This document shows, piece after piece, positions 24,145-34,727 of a stretch of 64,000 nt of DNA (its first letter is position 1; every line of letters starts with the position of its first letter). Position numbers and translations under genes: made by a program. Under the pieces are notes generated by a model that was not told the DNA's origin, made no database searches, and saw only the letters and a program-made list of their open reading frames with translations. The DNA lies in the NCBI GenBank assembly GCA_016169945.1, contig JADLSH010000127.1:3847501-3911500 (forward strand), written 5' to 3'. Origin of the DNA: Trachythela sp. YZ-2020 (taxonomy: Eukaryota > Cnidaria > Anthozoa > Malacalcyonacea > Clavulariidae).

Positions 24145-24690
24145 TATTTTATAATATGCAATAAGTTAACTTTACAATGAACGTGATACACCTGCCTAGT
24201 TTACAGTTTACAGTTTACGAGTTATTAATATCTAACAAATTCAAGAGCATGAGTTGACAAACTCTCAAAACTCGAGGATATTTAGTGCTCACAAATGAAA
24301 AACCTCTATAGTCTCCTCCGCAGGCATCTCTATAGCCATAGGGGTGACCTGTGTCAGGGTGATTTCGTTATGCTCAATCAAGATCCTTGCCCGAACATTA
24401 GTGATTCGCTACCTCCTCCACAGGCGCTTTATTAGTTGGAGCGGGCTTGGAAAATTAGGGAGCGCATGCACGGGCGGAAAGATAAATGCGGGAATATCAA
24501 AACAGAAATTTGCTGTGCTAATTTTCCAAGCTCGCTCCAATTAATAAAGCGCCTGTGGAAGAGGTAGAGTGATTCGTCCTTTGGGAATCATCAATATAGT
24601 TAATAGTGTGGTACAAGGTTTTTAATGATTTCCTCATCTTGTAACTACTAAAAAGAGAATTAACTTCAGTTGTTCAACGAACGTGATACA
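24145..24690 (+). repeat. dispersed repeat R2, copy 2 (occupied site)
   Basis: Collinear with 12083-12441 except for the 159-bp insertion at 24409-24567. Confidence 0.75.
24409..24567. mobile_element. 159-bp MITE nested in repeat R2, 9-bp target duplication
   Basis: Starts CTACCTCCTCCACAGG and ends in its inverted copy (CCTGTGGAAGAGGTAG), with arms of about 40 bases. Direct repeats AGTGATTCG flank it at 24400-24408 and 24568-24576. The empty site at 12313-12321 proves the boundaries. A 9-bp duplication suggests a Mutator-like family. Confidence 0.88.
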
Positions 24691-25213
24691 TCTGTTAAGT
24701 TTGCTAGAATGCGGGTAAATGCCTGTCATCTTTTAATTAAGGGTGTTATTGACAAAAGTAAATTTCTGTGCAATTTCGAGTAATTAAAAATATTTTCGAC
24801 TATTCTCTCTTGCCTTTCTCTCATGTCTTGGCTTCCAGAACGAAGACCTAAATAGGTTGTCCACGTTGCAAGCTCGCTATTAGAGATTATTCTCTAATCA
24901 GAAAGAATTATACAATAGTTTATGTGAGTTTAAAACAGGTATAAAGCAGTAACTTAAATTTTAAATTTTAAATAACTTCTTTTGTTTTCATGCTATACGG
25001 TCTGACGCTCTTCCTTGCTGATATTGCTCACTTTACTAATATTTTCCAATTCTTAAGTGGCATTCTATACCTTGGACGCTATATTAATTGTTATGTCTAT
25101 ATAGGAGTTCTTATTGGCGAAATGCATCTGGTATTGCCTGATATATCGCACTAAAAATAATTGCATTTGCCGTTCGTTCTGGTTCGTTCGAAAGAACGGC
25201 ACAAACGAGCTGC

Positions 25214-25686
25214 CAGTTTGATCTTGAATTGTATATCAGCAACGAAAGTCAAAATCGAAATTTCTTGAAAGAAACAATGGAAATGACATATGATGCCTAC
25301 AGATATTCTTATATTTCAGTTGTTATATTTGGAATTCTCGGTAACATTTTGGTTATCATCTCCACATTAAGTCAAAGAAGTTTGTTGAAGATTAACTACT
25401 ACTTTCTTGTTTTACACCTTGCGATCTGTGATCTAGGATGGCTGGTTGTAATCTTCTTGTACATCAATAACCTTCATTTTGCCTAAAAACCACTTTTCCT
25501 TAATTCCATCATATATTGTCTTGTCATGTCTATAACTTTCCCGCTCTTTCGAGTCGCAGGATTATACATGATGTTGATCATTTCAGTGCTTCGTTATCGC
25601 GCCACTGTACATCCCTTAAAACCTGCCATCAGTCGACGGAAATTGAAAGTTGTTTGTGGTTTGGGGTACATTATTGGCTTGATTGC
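25214..25686 (+). pseudogene. GPCR copy E, nonsense codon and 3' truncation
   Basis: Closest to copy H, matching from QFDLEL to the start of TM4. A GAA codon present in H is TAA at about 25484, after TM2. The receptor then stops at 25686 within TM4 (GLIA), where unrelated sequence and a LINE fragment follow. TM5-TM7 are gone; the next receptor sequence belongs to unit F. Confidence 0.85.
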
Positions 25687-25713
25687 TAAATATATTAATA
25701 GTTACTTATACTT

Positions 25714-27589
25714 TTTACTTAAAAGGAATATTACCATTCAAAGGTTGGAAGCCAACGGAACTATAATCCAGCCAGATGGTATAAGGACATATTTCAATTG
25801 GCCGGTTTTGAAACAATAAACACGATTAACGCAATTACTACGGAACAAGCAACCAGTACTGCAGAACTATTGCAAGATATTTTTACAAAACCATGGCAGG
25901 ACCTCCCTGCTGCTTCTATCCCAAGTCTTGCCGAAGTAGCACCATTGTTGAAGGAAAATCCTCCTCCCGTCCCCTCTATTGGTCAAGTCAAGTCTACACT
26001 GAGACATTTAAAAGCAAAAAAAGCTACCGGATCAGATAATATCCCAGCTTGGTTTCTTAAACGATTTCACGAAGAACTTGCCCCCGTTGTGCACGATATC
26101 ATTTGTAGCAGCATATCACAATGCAAATATCCAACTATATTATACATGCATTGGTTACTCCAGTTCCTAAAGTGCGTCCCCCAACCAACATCGAAACTGA
26201 CTTTCGTCAAATCTCAATACTCCCTCAAATGGCGAAAATCCTGGAAAAGCTACAACTTAAACTGAACAATATTGACCTGAAGATAAATGATAGCCAACAT
26301 GCATTCACTGGTGAACGATCGACAGTATCTGCATTAACCTGCATCTCACAGAACTGGTTCAATGTCACAGATAATTTACGTGATAACAAGAATGGAGTAC
26401 ATGCCTTGTTCATAGACTTCCGCAAGGCTTTCGACCTTGTGGATCACGGCATTTTGTTAATGAAATTAGCGAAAATGAATGTGACAAAGGTTTCTGGCTC
26501 TGGACGCGAAGTTTTTTGGAAGGCAGGAGTCAACAGGTCAATCTTGTGGGAACACTATCATCGACAAAATCGTGTCCTGCTGGAGTCCCTCAGGGCTCTG
26601 TTATCTCCCCCTCGCTCTTTAATGTATATGTGAACGACTTTGAAAATTCTGTTCCAGATCATCTATCTATAAACACCTGTAAATACGCAGACGATTGTAC
26701 ACAAGATGAGGTTGTTGCACAAGAGACAACAAGTCATATGCAAGACGTTCTTGACGCATCGCAAAAATGGGCCACTGAGAACAAGATGAAGATAAACTCC
26801 CAAAACCAAAGATATGTGGATTTGTTTTAGTAATGCGATCCCAGAACCAGCTCCGCTTGTTATGGATAGCGTGAATATAGAAAGAGTTAGCTCATATAAG
26901 TTACTTGGAGTGTGGCATCAGGACAATCTAAAATGGAACCGTCACGTAGAAGAAATGGTAAAGAAAGCAAATAAACGTATATTCAGTCTGAGAGAATGCC
27001 GCACAGCCAAATTACCACAAGAAGTTGGCCTTACATGCTATCAGACGAAGATAAGATCTGTGCTAGAATATGGAGCAGCAATTTGGGGCGGTCTGCCAGA
27101 ATATCTTGCGGACGAAATTGAGAGTACGCAAAACAGATGTCTAAAAATACTTGGAATCCCTAGGGATAATTTAAAATCATTACGAGAAAGAAGAAACGAT
27201 GTTGCTATGGAGGAACTGAAACGAATTCAAATTGATGCTACCCACCCCTGTCATAAGTTTATCCCTTTGCCAACATCTCATACTCATAATCTGAGAAGAA
27301 ACACTAGTATTCCATACCCAATATCACACACCAAAAGACACGAACAATCTTTTATCCCAAGGGCAATTGCTCTTTTAAATAAGTATGATCCAATTAGACG
27401 ATAGATTATTTGATAACATGATTATTAGAACCATGCAATTAGACGATAGATTATTCTATATACTAATAAACAATTAATAATTTAACCATTTTTATAGTTT
27501 TGTACATATCATATATTATTGTATAGAAATTATTCTTACAGCTGTAAATCCATTGTATTTTTTAACTAAAGATGGATATTAAAAGATTA
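25714..27589 (+). mobile_element. 5'-truncated non-LTR retrotransposon (LINE) fragment
   Basis: Three overlapping frames (about 25798-26265, 26121-26830, 26814-27404) together show a decayed reverse transcriptase. Visible are a KKATGSDNIP motif, FIDFRKAFDLVDH, PAGVPQGSVISPSLF, a YADD catalytic box, and a C-terminal SYKLLGVWHQDNLKW region ending FIPRAIALLNKYD. The order fits a CR1/L2/Jockey-type ORF2 without its endonuclease. TTACTTATACTT occurs at both edges (25702-25713 and 27590-27601), a possible target duplication. At least two frameshifts make it inactive. Confidence 0.85.
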
Positions 27590-27604
27590 TTACTTATACT
27601 TAAA

Positions 27605-27720
27605 GTATATACCAGCGACAGCAACAGCGACAGCAACAGCGACAACAGCAGCAACAACAAGAGAAACAGCAACGACAACAGCAAAAACAGCAGCTCGACA
27701 GCAGCAGCAAGACCAACAAC
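27605..27720. repeat. CAG/CAA compound microsatellite before unit F
   Basis: AGCGACAGCAACAGCG type repeat, similar in sequence to the end of 16540-17060. It marks where the 5' flank of unit F begins after the LINE. Confidence 0.8.
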
Positions 27721-27721
27721 G

Positions 27722-28330
27722 ACGATCACGAGGAGAGAATGTTGTTGATTAAACAGCCTCGCGAGGTCGTTACCTCAGCTAAGAGCTCTCGTGTGCGGCA
27801 GGCTTAAGAGAAATGCATCAAGAAAGAAAAAAGCTTATAAAATTTCTTCAATTATTTTTATTTCTTAAAATTGTGGGCTGATCTAGCTAATCTAAAATTT
27901 TCCTTGCCTTAAGTTCTTATTGCAGAAGTTTTTTGTAGAATTTATATTCTCTGAAGGTGTATATATTAGTAGCCTAATTTACCGTTGTATAATATTGTTC
28001 CTTTTCGGCACGTTTGATAGAATGACCATATGGCATATTGCCAAGCACGTTCTTGAAATATTAATAAGTGATGCCTCAATATTCTTTAGCTCAATATAAG
28101 TTCTTGTTGAAGTAGTTTTTTGCTGAATTTATTTTGTATATATCTCTGAAGAGAAAAACTACGGCCATGGCATAGGGGAAAATTTTGTCGCATGGATTAG
28201 TCTTTCGTCAGGACGCCTTCGTCAGGACGCCTTCGTCAGGACGCCTTAGTAGCCAACACAATATATATCATATATAAATTTACTTTGACCTATGTCTAGT
28301 ACCGTCCAGCTTGTCCTGAGGCGAGGAGCT
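27722..28330 (+). repeat. conserved 5'-flank module of GPCR unit F
   Basis: Same ordered blocks as upstream of copies A and B, with three copies of a CTTCGTCAGGACGC segment (28205-28245) where B has two and A one. Likely promoter-bearing, by inference. Confidence 0.5.
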
Positions 28331-28468
28331 CTTATTGGTTGAATAAGCCAGTATTGTCTTAAGATAGTTCCATCTGCCATCTGTCTTGTTTTCCAAGAGA
28401 GCTACCTGCAGTTTGATCTTGAACTGTATATCGGCAACGAAAGTCACAATTTAAATTTGAACGAAACA

Positions 28469-29338
28469 ATGGGAACAACAACACTATTTTATGCCTACAT
28501 ATGTTCTTTTATTTCAGTTGTTGTATTTGGAATTCTCGGTAACATTTTGGTTATCATCTCCATATTAAGACAAAAGAAATTGTTGAAGAACAACTACTAC
28601 TTTGTTGTTTTACACCTTGCAATCTGTGATCTGGGATGGCTGGTTTTATACTTCTTGGGTGCTACTAACTTCCAATTTGTCGAAAAACCTAATGACACCG
28701 TGTATTGTCTTTTCTTTCGTATAAGTACCGTCTTTCGAATCGCAGGAATATACATGATGTTGATAATTTCGGTGCTTCGTTATCGCGCCACTGTACATCC
28801 CTTAAAACCTGCCATCAGTCGACGGAAATTGAAAGTTGTTTGTGGTTTGGGCTACATTGTTGGCTTGATTGCAGGTTATGGAACATATATGCCGGCCTGT
28901 TTCATGCAGCGGAACGATGTCAGGGTTGTCTATGGTAAAATTCATTCTGGTTTCATAGTATCCTGCTTTTACTTTTTCCCAACAATATTCATGGCTGTAT
29001 CTTATTATAAAATAGGTCGAGCACTCGTCAAACAAAACAAACACATGATGCATGTATGTTCACATGCAGTAAGAAGCAGTTATGTTCGAAATCGACGAAC
29101 TTTTCTTGTTTGTCTTAGTACCGTTCTTTGTTACGGAGTCGGTACTTTGCTTGAATCTGTGGGGCTTATATGGGACATCGTTGCTGAGCAATATACTTGG
29201 GTTTTCGCTTTTGGTTTTATTCTGCGCATTGCTGGATCACAATCAGTAAATCCTCTGATATATGGAATATTGGACACAAAATTGCTGACATTTTGGAAAC
29301 TTTGCTTCAAGAGGAAACGAAAACCACAAGAAAATTAG
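28469..29338 (+). CDS. rhodopsin-like GPCR, copy F, intact
   Basis: The 289-residue receptor has complete landmarks: GN in TM1, LAICD in TM2, LRY after TM3, FFPTIF in TM5, NPLIY in TM7. From the second extracellular loop onward it is almost identical to copy B, including the shortened pre-TM7 loop. Its TM3-TM4 segment (SRRKLKVVCGLGYIVGLIAGYG) instead matches copy A. This mosaic pattern suggests gene conversion or unequal exchange. Start at GAAACAATGG; upstream frame open without an ATG. Confidence 0.85.
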   Translation: MGTTTLFYAYICSFISVVVFGILGNILVIISILRQKKLLKNNYYFVVLHLAICDLGWLVLYFLGATNFQFVEKPNDTVYCLFFRISTVFRIAGIYMMLIISVLRYRATVHPLKPAISRRKLKVVCGLGYIVGLIAGYGTYMPACFMQRNDVRVVYGKIHSGFIVSCFYFFPTIFMAVSYYKIGRALVKQNKHMMHVCSHAVRSSYVRNRRTFLVCLSTVLCYGVGTLLESVGLIWDIVAEQYTWVFAFGFILRIAGSQSVNPLIYGILDTKLLTFWKLCFKRKRKPQEN

Positions 29339-29490
29339 ACAGTTCTTGTAGCAAGTTGGAAAAACGTGACATCTTGGTAGATTGTTGACATTGTTAGCCT
29401 CGTAGAGGGACGATTTTCCTTCCCCTAGCTTTACTTTGACTTTGTAGTGCAGTCAGAAACAGTAATGCTATAAATGTAAATAAATGTAAA

Positions 29491-30014
29491 GCTGGATACT
29501 ACGACTTAGCACCTGACAATGCAAAATATATAATGCAAAATCCTACTCATCATAACACTCTACTGATCGATTCATAGCTCTACTGATCGATTCATACCGA
29601 CCAAACCTATGTAGAATTTCTTCTTTCCGAAATCAATTCTTCAACAGAGTTGTGCTTATACGGAACAGTCTATCGGACAAAATTAAATCATCTCCATCTG
29701 TGCTGTCATTAAAATATAAACTTCAAGAACACTATTTAGACAAACGTACAACATGTTTTGATGTCGACAGGCCGAGGACGTGGAAAACTTTGTGTGCAAA
29801 ATGTCGTTCTTGTTCTATGTCCTGTTGTTCTTAATTATGAATGTTTGTTTGTAACGTTATCTGTTTGTAACCACGCAGCTTTATTCGATGTGATGTAAGT
29901 TTGTGAGTCTCATAGTACTTGTGCATGTAGTGATATCAATTTATGTATGGTAGGACTTTGGTCCTGTTGTCTGGGCCATCAATCTATTATCATTGATTGT
30001 AAATAAATAAAAAA
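29491..30014 (+). mobile_element. 5'-truncated LINE 3' fragment, copy 4
   Basis: Nearly identical to 21282-21799, including the terminal frame and tail. It supports a segmental duplication joining units C-D and F-G. Confidence 0.7.
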
Positions 30015-30052
30015 TAGAAGAAAAATATAATGTGAATTTTAGATTGAGCTTT

Positions 30053-30058
30053 TAATAA
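30053..30058 (+). promoter_or_regulatory. conserved polyadenylation signal, unit F
   Basis: AATAAA in the context GAGCTTTTAATAAACATGAC. Confidence 0.5.
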
Positions 30059-30638
30059 ACATGACAGTAGAAATGCTTGGATTCTACTTTTGATCAGAAC
30101 TTTATTCCGAGAGTTTTAAATAATTAATTGACTGTTTAATTTATTTATTGCATACAGCATACAACAATAACAGCAGCAGCAGCAACAACAACGACAACAG
30201 CAGCAACAACAACAACAACAACAGTTTTTTGTACAATCTATTTTGTATATCTCTTAAAGCATATATATATTAGTAGCCTAATTTATACCGTTGTTTTTTA
30301 TTGTTCTCTATCGACGCGTTTGATAGAATGACATGCATATTGCCAAGCACGTCCTTGAAATATTGATAAGCGATACCTGCATAAATATTCAATAGCTCAA
30401 TATGTTTTCAACATGTCCGAAGCCTCTGGTTCGAAGCCAAATTCGTTTTAGCTAAGAAAACTTATCTCGAACCATATTAAATTTCGAATTGGAAATTCTA
30501 TAATCCTGATTTTGTCTTCAACTTCATGAAAAACGTTTCTAAAACCATTCTCTCAATATACTTGTTCAATATTCTCGTGAGGTGAAGAGCCGTCTTATTG
30601 GTTGAATATATATACAGCCGGTATTGTCTTATATATGC

Positions 30639-30849
30639 ATGGTGCTTAAAATAATTCTGCCATTTGTCTTGTATTCCAAGAGAGCTACCAGTTTCATCTT
30701 GAATTGAATATCGGCAACGAAATTCATAGTTCAAATTTGTTGAAAGAAACGATGGATAAAACAACATATGATACCTACAGATATTCTTATATTTCAGTTC
30801 TTGTATTTGGAATTCTCGGTTACATTGTGGTTATCATCTCCATATTAAG
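30639..30849 (+). pseudogene. GPCR copy G, truncated after TM1
   Basis: Matches the beginning of copy D up to the end of TM1 (VVIISIL). It then joins directly to foldback sequence equivalent to 23952 (GCCAAAGGCGA). Relative to the D-E segment about 1.3 kb is missing. The break uses little or no microhomology (AAG/GAG). Only the N-terminus and one helix remain. Confidence 0.85.
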
Positions 30850-31050
30850 CCAAAGGCGAGTGATTTTGCGAGCTTTTCTTAACTCGAGCAACATTCCCAA
30901 GTGTTTGGATCAGGCCATCCAAACACGGAAACCATAAAGTAATTGTTTTATAAAATAACAACAACACGATAGTCTTCCGTGTTTGCATGGCCTGATCCAA
31001 ACACGGGTTTCGACCAATCAGAGCACGCGTTATATACATGTTATTTTATA

Positions 31051-31590
31051 ATATGCAATAAGTTAACTTTACAATGAACGTGATACACCTGCTTAGTTTA
31101 CAGTTTACAGTTTACGAGTTATTAATATCTAACAAATTCAAGAGTATGCGTTGACAAACTCTCAAAACTCGAGGATATTTAGTGCTCGCAAATTAAAAAC
31201 CTCAATAGTCTCCTCCGCAGGCATCTCTATAGCCATAGGGGTGACCGGTGTCAGGGTGATTTCGTTATGCTCAATCAAGATCCTTGCCCGAACATTAGTG
31301 ATTCGCTACCTCCTCCACAGGCGCTTTATTAGTTGGAGCGGGCTTGGAAAATTAGGGAGCGCATGCACGGGCGGAAAGATAAATGCGGGAATATCAAAAC
31401 AGAAATTTGCTGTGCTAATTGTCCAAGCTCGCTCCAATTAATAAAGCGCCTGTGGAGGAGGTAGAGTGATTCGTCTTTTGGGAATCATCTAATAGTTAAT
31501 AGTGTGGTACAAGGTTTTTAATGATTTCCTCATCTTATAACTTCTAAAAAGAGAATTAACTTGTTCAACGAACGTGATACATCTGTTAAG
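31051..31590 (+). repeat. dispersed repeat R2, copy 3 (occupied site)
   Basis: Close copy of 24145-24690, present because the D-E segment was duplicated to G-H. Confidence 0.75.
31306..31464. mobile_element. 159-bp nested MITE, second copy
   Basis: Same length, ends and flanking AGTGATTCG repeats (31297-31305 and 31465-31473) as 24409-24567. It was carried here by segmental duplication rather than by a new insertion. Confidence 0.85.
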
Positions 31591-31998
31591 TTTGCTGCAT
31601 ACACGTTTTTAATATTCATGAATATTCTAGAATGCGGGTAAATGCCTGTCATCTCTTAATTAAGAGTGCTATTGACAAAAGTAAATTTCTGTGCAATTTC
31701 GAGTAATTAAAACTATTTTAGACTATTCTCACTTGCCTCTCTCTTGCCTTGGCTTCCAGAACGAAGATCTAAATAGGTTGTCCACGTTGCAAGCTCGCTA
31801 TTAGAGATTATTCTCTAATCAGAAAGAATTATACAATAGTTTATGTGAGTTTAAAACAGATATAAAACAGTAACTTAAATTCTAAATTTTAAATGTTAAT
31901 TCCTTCTTTTGTTTTCATGCTATACGGTCTGACGCTCTTCTGTGCTAATATTGCTCACTTTACTAATATTTTCCAATTCTTAAGTGGCATTCTATACC

Positions 31999-33087
31999 AT
32001 GGACGCTATATTAATTGTTATGTCTAGGGTTCTTATTGGCGAAATACATCTGGTATTGCCTGATATCATTGATCGTACTAAAAATAATTGCATTTGCCGT
32101 TTGTTCTGGGTTTTTTTCGAGAGAACGGCACAAACGAGCTGCCAGTTTGATCTTGAATTGCATATCAGCAACGAAAGTCAAAATCGAAATTTATTGAAAG
32201 AAACAATGGAAATGACATATGATGCCTACAGATATTCTTATATTTCAGTTGTTATATTTGGAATTCTCGGTAACATTTTGGTTATCATCTCCACATTAAG
32301 ACAAAGAAGTTTGTTGAAGAATAACTACTACTTTCTTGTTTTACACCTTGCGATCTGTGATCTAGGATGGCTGGTTGTAATCTTCTTGTACATCAATAAC
32401 CTTCATTTTGCCGAAAAACCGCTTTTCCTTAATTCCATCATATATTGTCTTGTCATGTCTATAACTTTCCCGCTCTTTCGAGTCGCAGGATTATACATGA
32501 TGTTGATCATTTCAGTGCTTCGTTATCGCGCCACTGTACATCCCTTAAAACCTGCCATCAGTCGACGGAAATTGAAAGTTGTTTGTGGTTTGGGGTACAT
32601 TATTGGCTTGATTGCAGGGAGTGGAACAGTTATGCCGAAATGCTTTACGAATAACGTAGCTTATGGGAGGTTTCTTTCCGCATACTCAATATTCTTGCTT
32701 TACTTTGTCCCAACATTATTTATGGCTGTAGCTTATTGTAAAATAGGTCAAGCACTCGTCAAGCAAAACAAACACATGAAGCGTGTATGTTCAAATGCAG
32801 TAAGAAGCAGATATGTTCGAAATCGACGAATTTTTCTTGTTTGTCTCAGTACCGTTCTTTGTTACGGAGTTGGAGGTTTGCCTAATGCTGTGAACCGTAT
32901 ATGGCGAATCGCTGGTGTCGAATATCATGTAGCAATGAAATATAATTGGATTTTTCGTTTTGGTAAAATTCTACGAGTTGTTGGTTCAAATTCAATAAAT
33001 CCTCTAATATATGGAATATTGGACAAGAAATTGCTGACATTTTGGAAACTTTGCTTCAAGAGGAAACAGAGACCGCAGGAAAATTAG
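31999..33087 (+). CDS. rhodopsin-like GPCR, copy H, intact
   Basis: The frame gives 362 residues from the first ATG. The receptor core starts at an internal ATG at 32206 (293 residues). The core has seven hydrophobic segments, GN in TM1, LAICD in TM2, LRY in place of DRY, a Pro in TM5 (FVPTLF) and NPLIY in TM7. The first about 50 codons (MDAILIVMSRV...) align with copy E only through indels that are not multiples of three. They may therefore be untranslated or intronic, with an acceptor at the AG before TTTGATCTTGAA. This is the most divergent intact member in the extracellular loops. Confidence 0.82.
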   Translation: MDAILIVMSRVLIGEIHLVLPDIIDRTKNNCICRLFWVFFERTAQTSCQFDLELHISNESQNRNLLKETMEMTYDAYRYSYISVVIFGILGNILVIISTLRQRSLLKNNYYFLVLHLAICDLGWLVVIFLYINNLHFAEKPLFLNSIIYCLVMSITFPLFRVAGLYMMLIISVLRYRATVHPLKPAISRRKLKVVCGLGYIIGLIAGSGTVMPKCFTNNVAYGRFLSAYSIFLLYFVPTLFMAVAYCKIGQALVKQNKHMKRVCSNAVRSRYVRNRRIFLVCLSTVLCYGVGGLPNAVNRIWRIAGVEYHVAMKYNWIFRFGKILRVVGSNSINPLIYGILDKKLLTFWKLCFKRKQRPQEN

Positions 33088-33263
33088 ACAGTTCTTGTAT
33101 GGCAAGTTGGGAAAACGTGACATCTTCATAGATAAATATCCTCATAGATGGACGATTGTCCTTCCAAGATGAGACGTTTATCCCCTTTACTTTGTAGTAC
33201 AGTTAGAAACAGGAAAAATTAATGTGACACATGACTTGTGAAGTAATTTTAGATTGAGCTTTT

Positions 33264-33269
33264 AATAAA
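33264..33269 (+). promoter_or_regulatory. conserved polyadenylation signal, unit H
   Basis: AATAAA 177 bases beyond the stop, without an intervening LINE. This is the presumed ancestral arrangement. Confidence 0.6.
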
Positions 33270-33299
33270 CATGACAGTAGAAATGCTTGCATTCTACTT

Positions 33300-34260
33300 T
33301 TGACCAGAGACTTTATTCCTAGAGTTTTAGCGAATGAATTGACTGTTTGATTTATTTATTTATTGCTTCATTGACAGTTTTATTTATCTATTGATTATAT
33401 TGATAATTATTTAAGATAATTTATTTCAATTATTTGATTTAGAGGGGTCATACCATTGAACTCAAAATTGTACCTGGAGTGCTACTTTCATAAAAAAGCG
33501 AACTTATTATTCCAAGATGGAAATGCTTTATAGCTTACCAAGATTGTTGTATTAAAAAGTTCGTCTTTAATGAAGTTTGTAATTTTTGTATGTTTGGTCG
33601 ATCTCAGCTCATGACCGTGGCAAAGGTGATCCGTTTTAGGGGCCTGGATGTGAATTGCCAAGGATGATCATCACTTCTTGAGCGCTCCACGTCTTTTTGA
33701 GTTCAATTGTTCCTGCATTATTTAATAATATTCAGTATAGCATGTTTAATATAATGACATAGATCTTAAATTGTATACATAAGATATAATCGAATTTTGT
33801 AGTATTCACACTTGTAACACGTAAATATATTAATAGTTACTTATACTTTTTGGTATGCGCCATTTTCTTTCCCCACGTCTTAAGTTGATTTGAAATAAAC
33901 TGATTTCTCAATTTTTGAGATTCGGTTAAATTTATCTGCAAAAGATCTTTAATCCCTTTGAACTGAAGTTACTGAACTATATATATACATGTGCTAAGCA
34001 TTTAAAACTAAACTGAACCAATACTATATAGCGTTGGCGTATGTAGTGTTCTACAATTATATACTGCAGAATTTCATTAAACTTTTCTTAATCGTTTTTG
34101 TGTTAGAAGATATAAAAGAGTGAACTAAATAGATTGTATAATTCAAGATATATAGATAAACTTGTGAAGATTCTATCCTTGGATAGCCAACAACAACAGC
34201 TAGAGAAAGAACAACAAAAACAACAGCAACAAGAATAGCACCAGGAACAAGAAAATGACA
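33300..34260. other. spacer between units H and I, no gene
   Basis: Holds array flank modules, including TTTGGTCGATCTCAGCTCAT at about 33595. At 33823-33852 it carries the stretch TAAATATATTAATAGTTACT, which was also found at the breakpoint of copy E (25687). Confidence 0.5.
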
Positions 34261-34261
34261 A

Positions 34262-34700
34262 TTTTTCTTAAAATTGTGGGCTGGTCTGGCTAATCTAAAA
34301 TTTTCCTTGCCTTAAGTTCTTATTGAAGAAATTAGTTGCCTAATTTACCGTTGTATATTAATTGTTCTTTTTCGGCGCATTGATAAAATGACTATATTGC
34401 CAAGCACGTTCTTGAAATTTTAATAAGCGATGCCTCAATGTTCTTTAGCTCAATATAAGTTCTTATCGAAATATTTTTTTGCAGAATTGATTTTGTATAT
34501 CAGTCTCTGAAGGGAAAAACTAGGGCCATGGCATAGGGGGAAATTTTGTCGCATGGATTGGCAAAAGGTTCAGACTTCAGAGGCCTTTCGTCAGGAAGTC
34601 TTAGTAGCCAACACAATATATAATTATTATCATATATAAATTTACTTTGACATATGTCTAGTACCGTCCAGCTTGTCCTGAGGCGAGCAGCTCTTATTGG
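34262..34700 (+). repeat. conserved 5'-flank module of GPCR unit I
   Basis: Shares GTACCGTCCAGCTTGTCCTG and the other ordered blocks with A, B and F, but with only one CGTCAGGA segment. Confidence 0.5.
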
Positions 34701-34727
34701 TTGAATACAGCCAGTATTGTCTTATAT

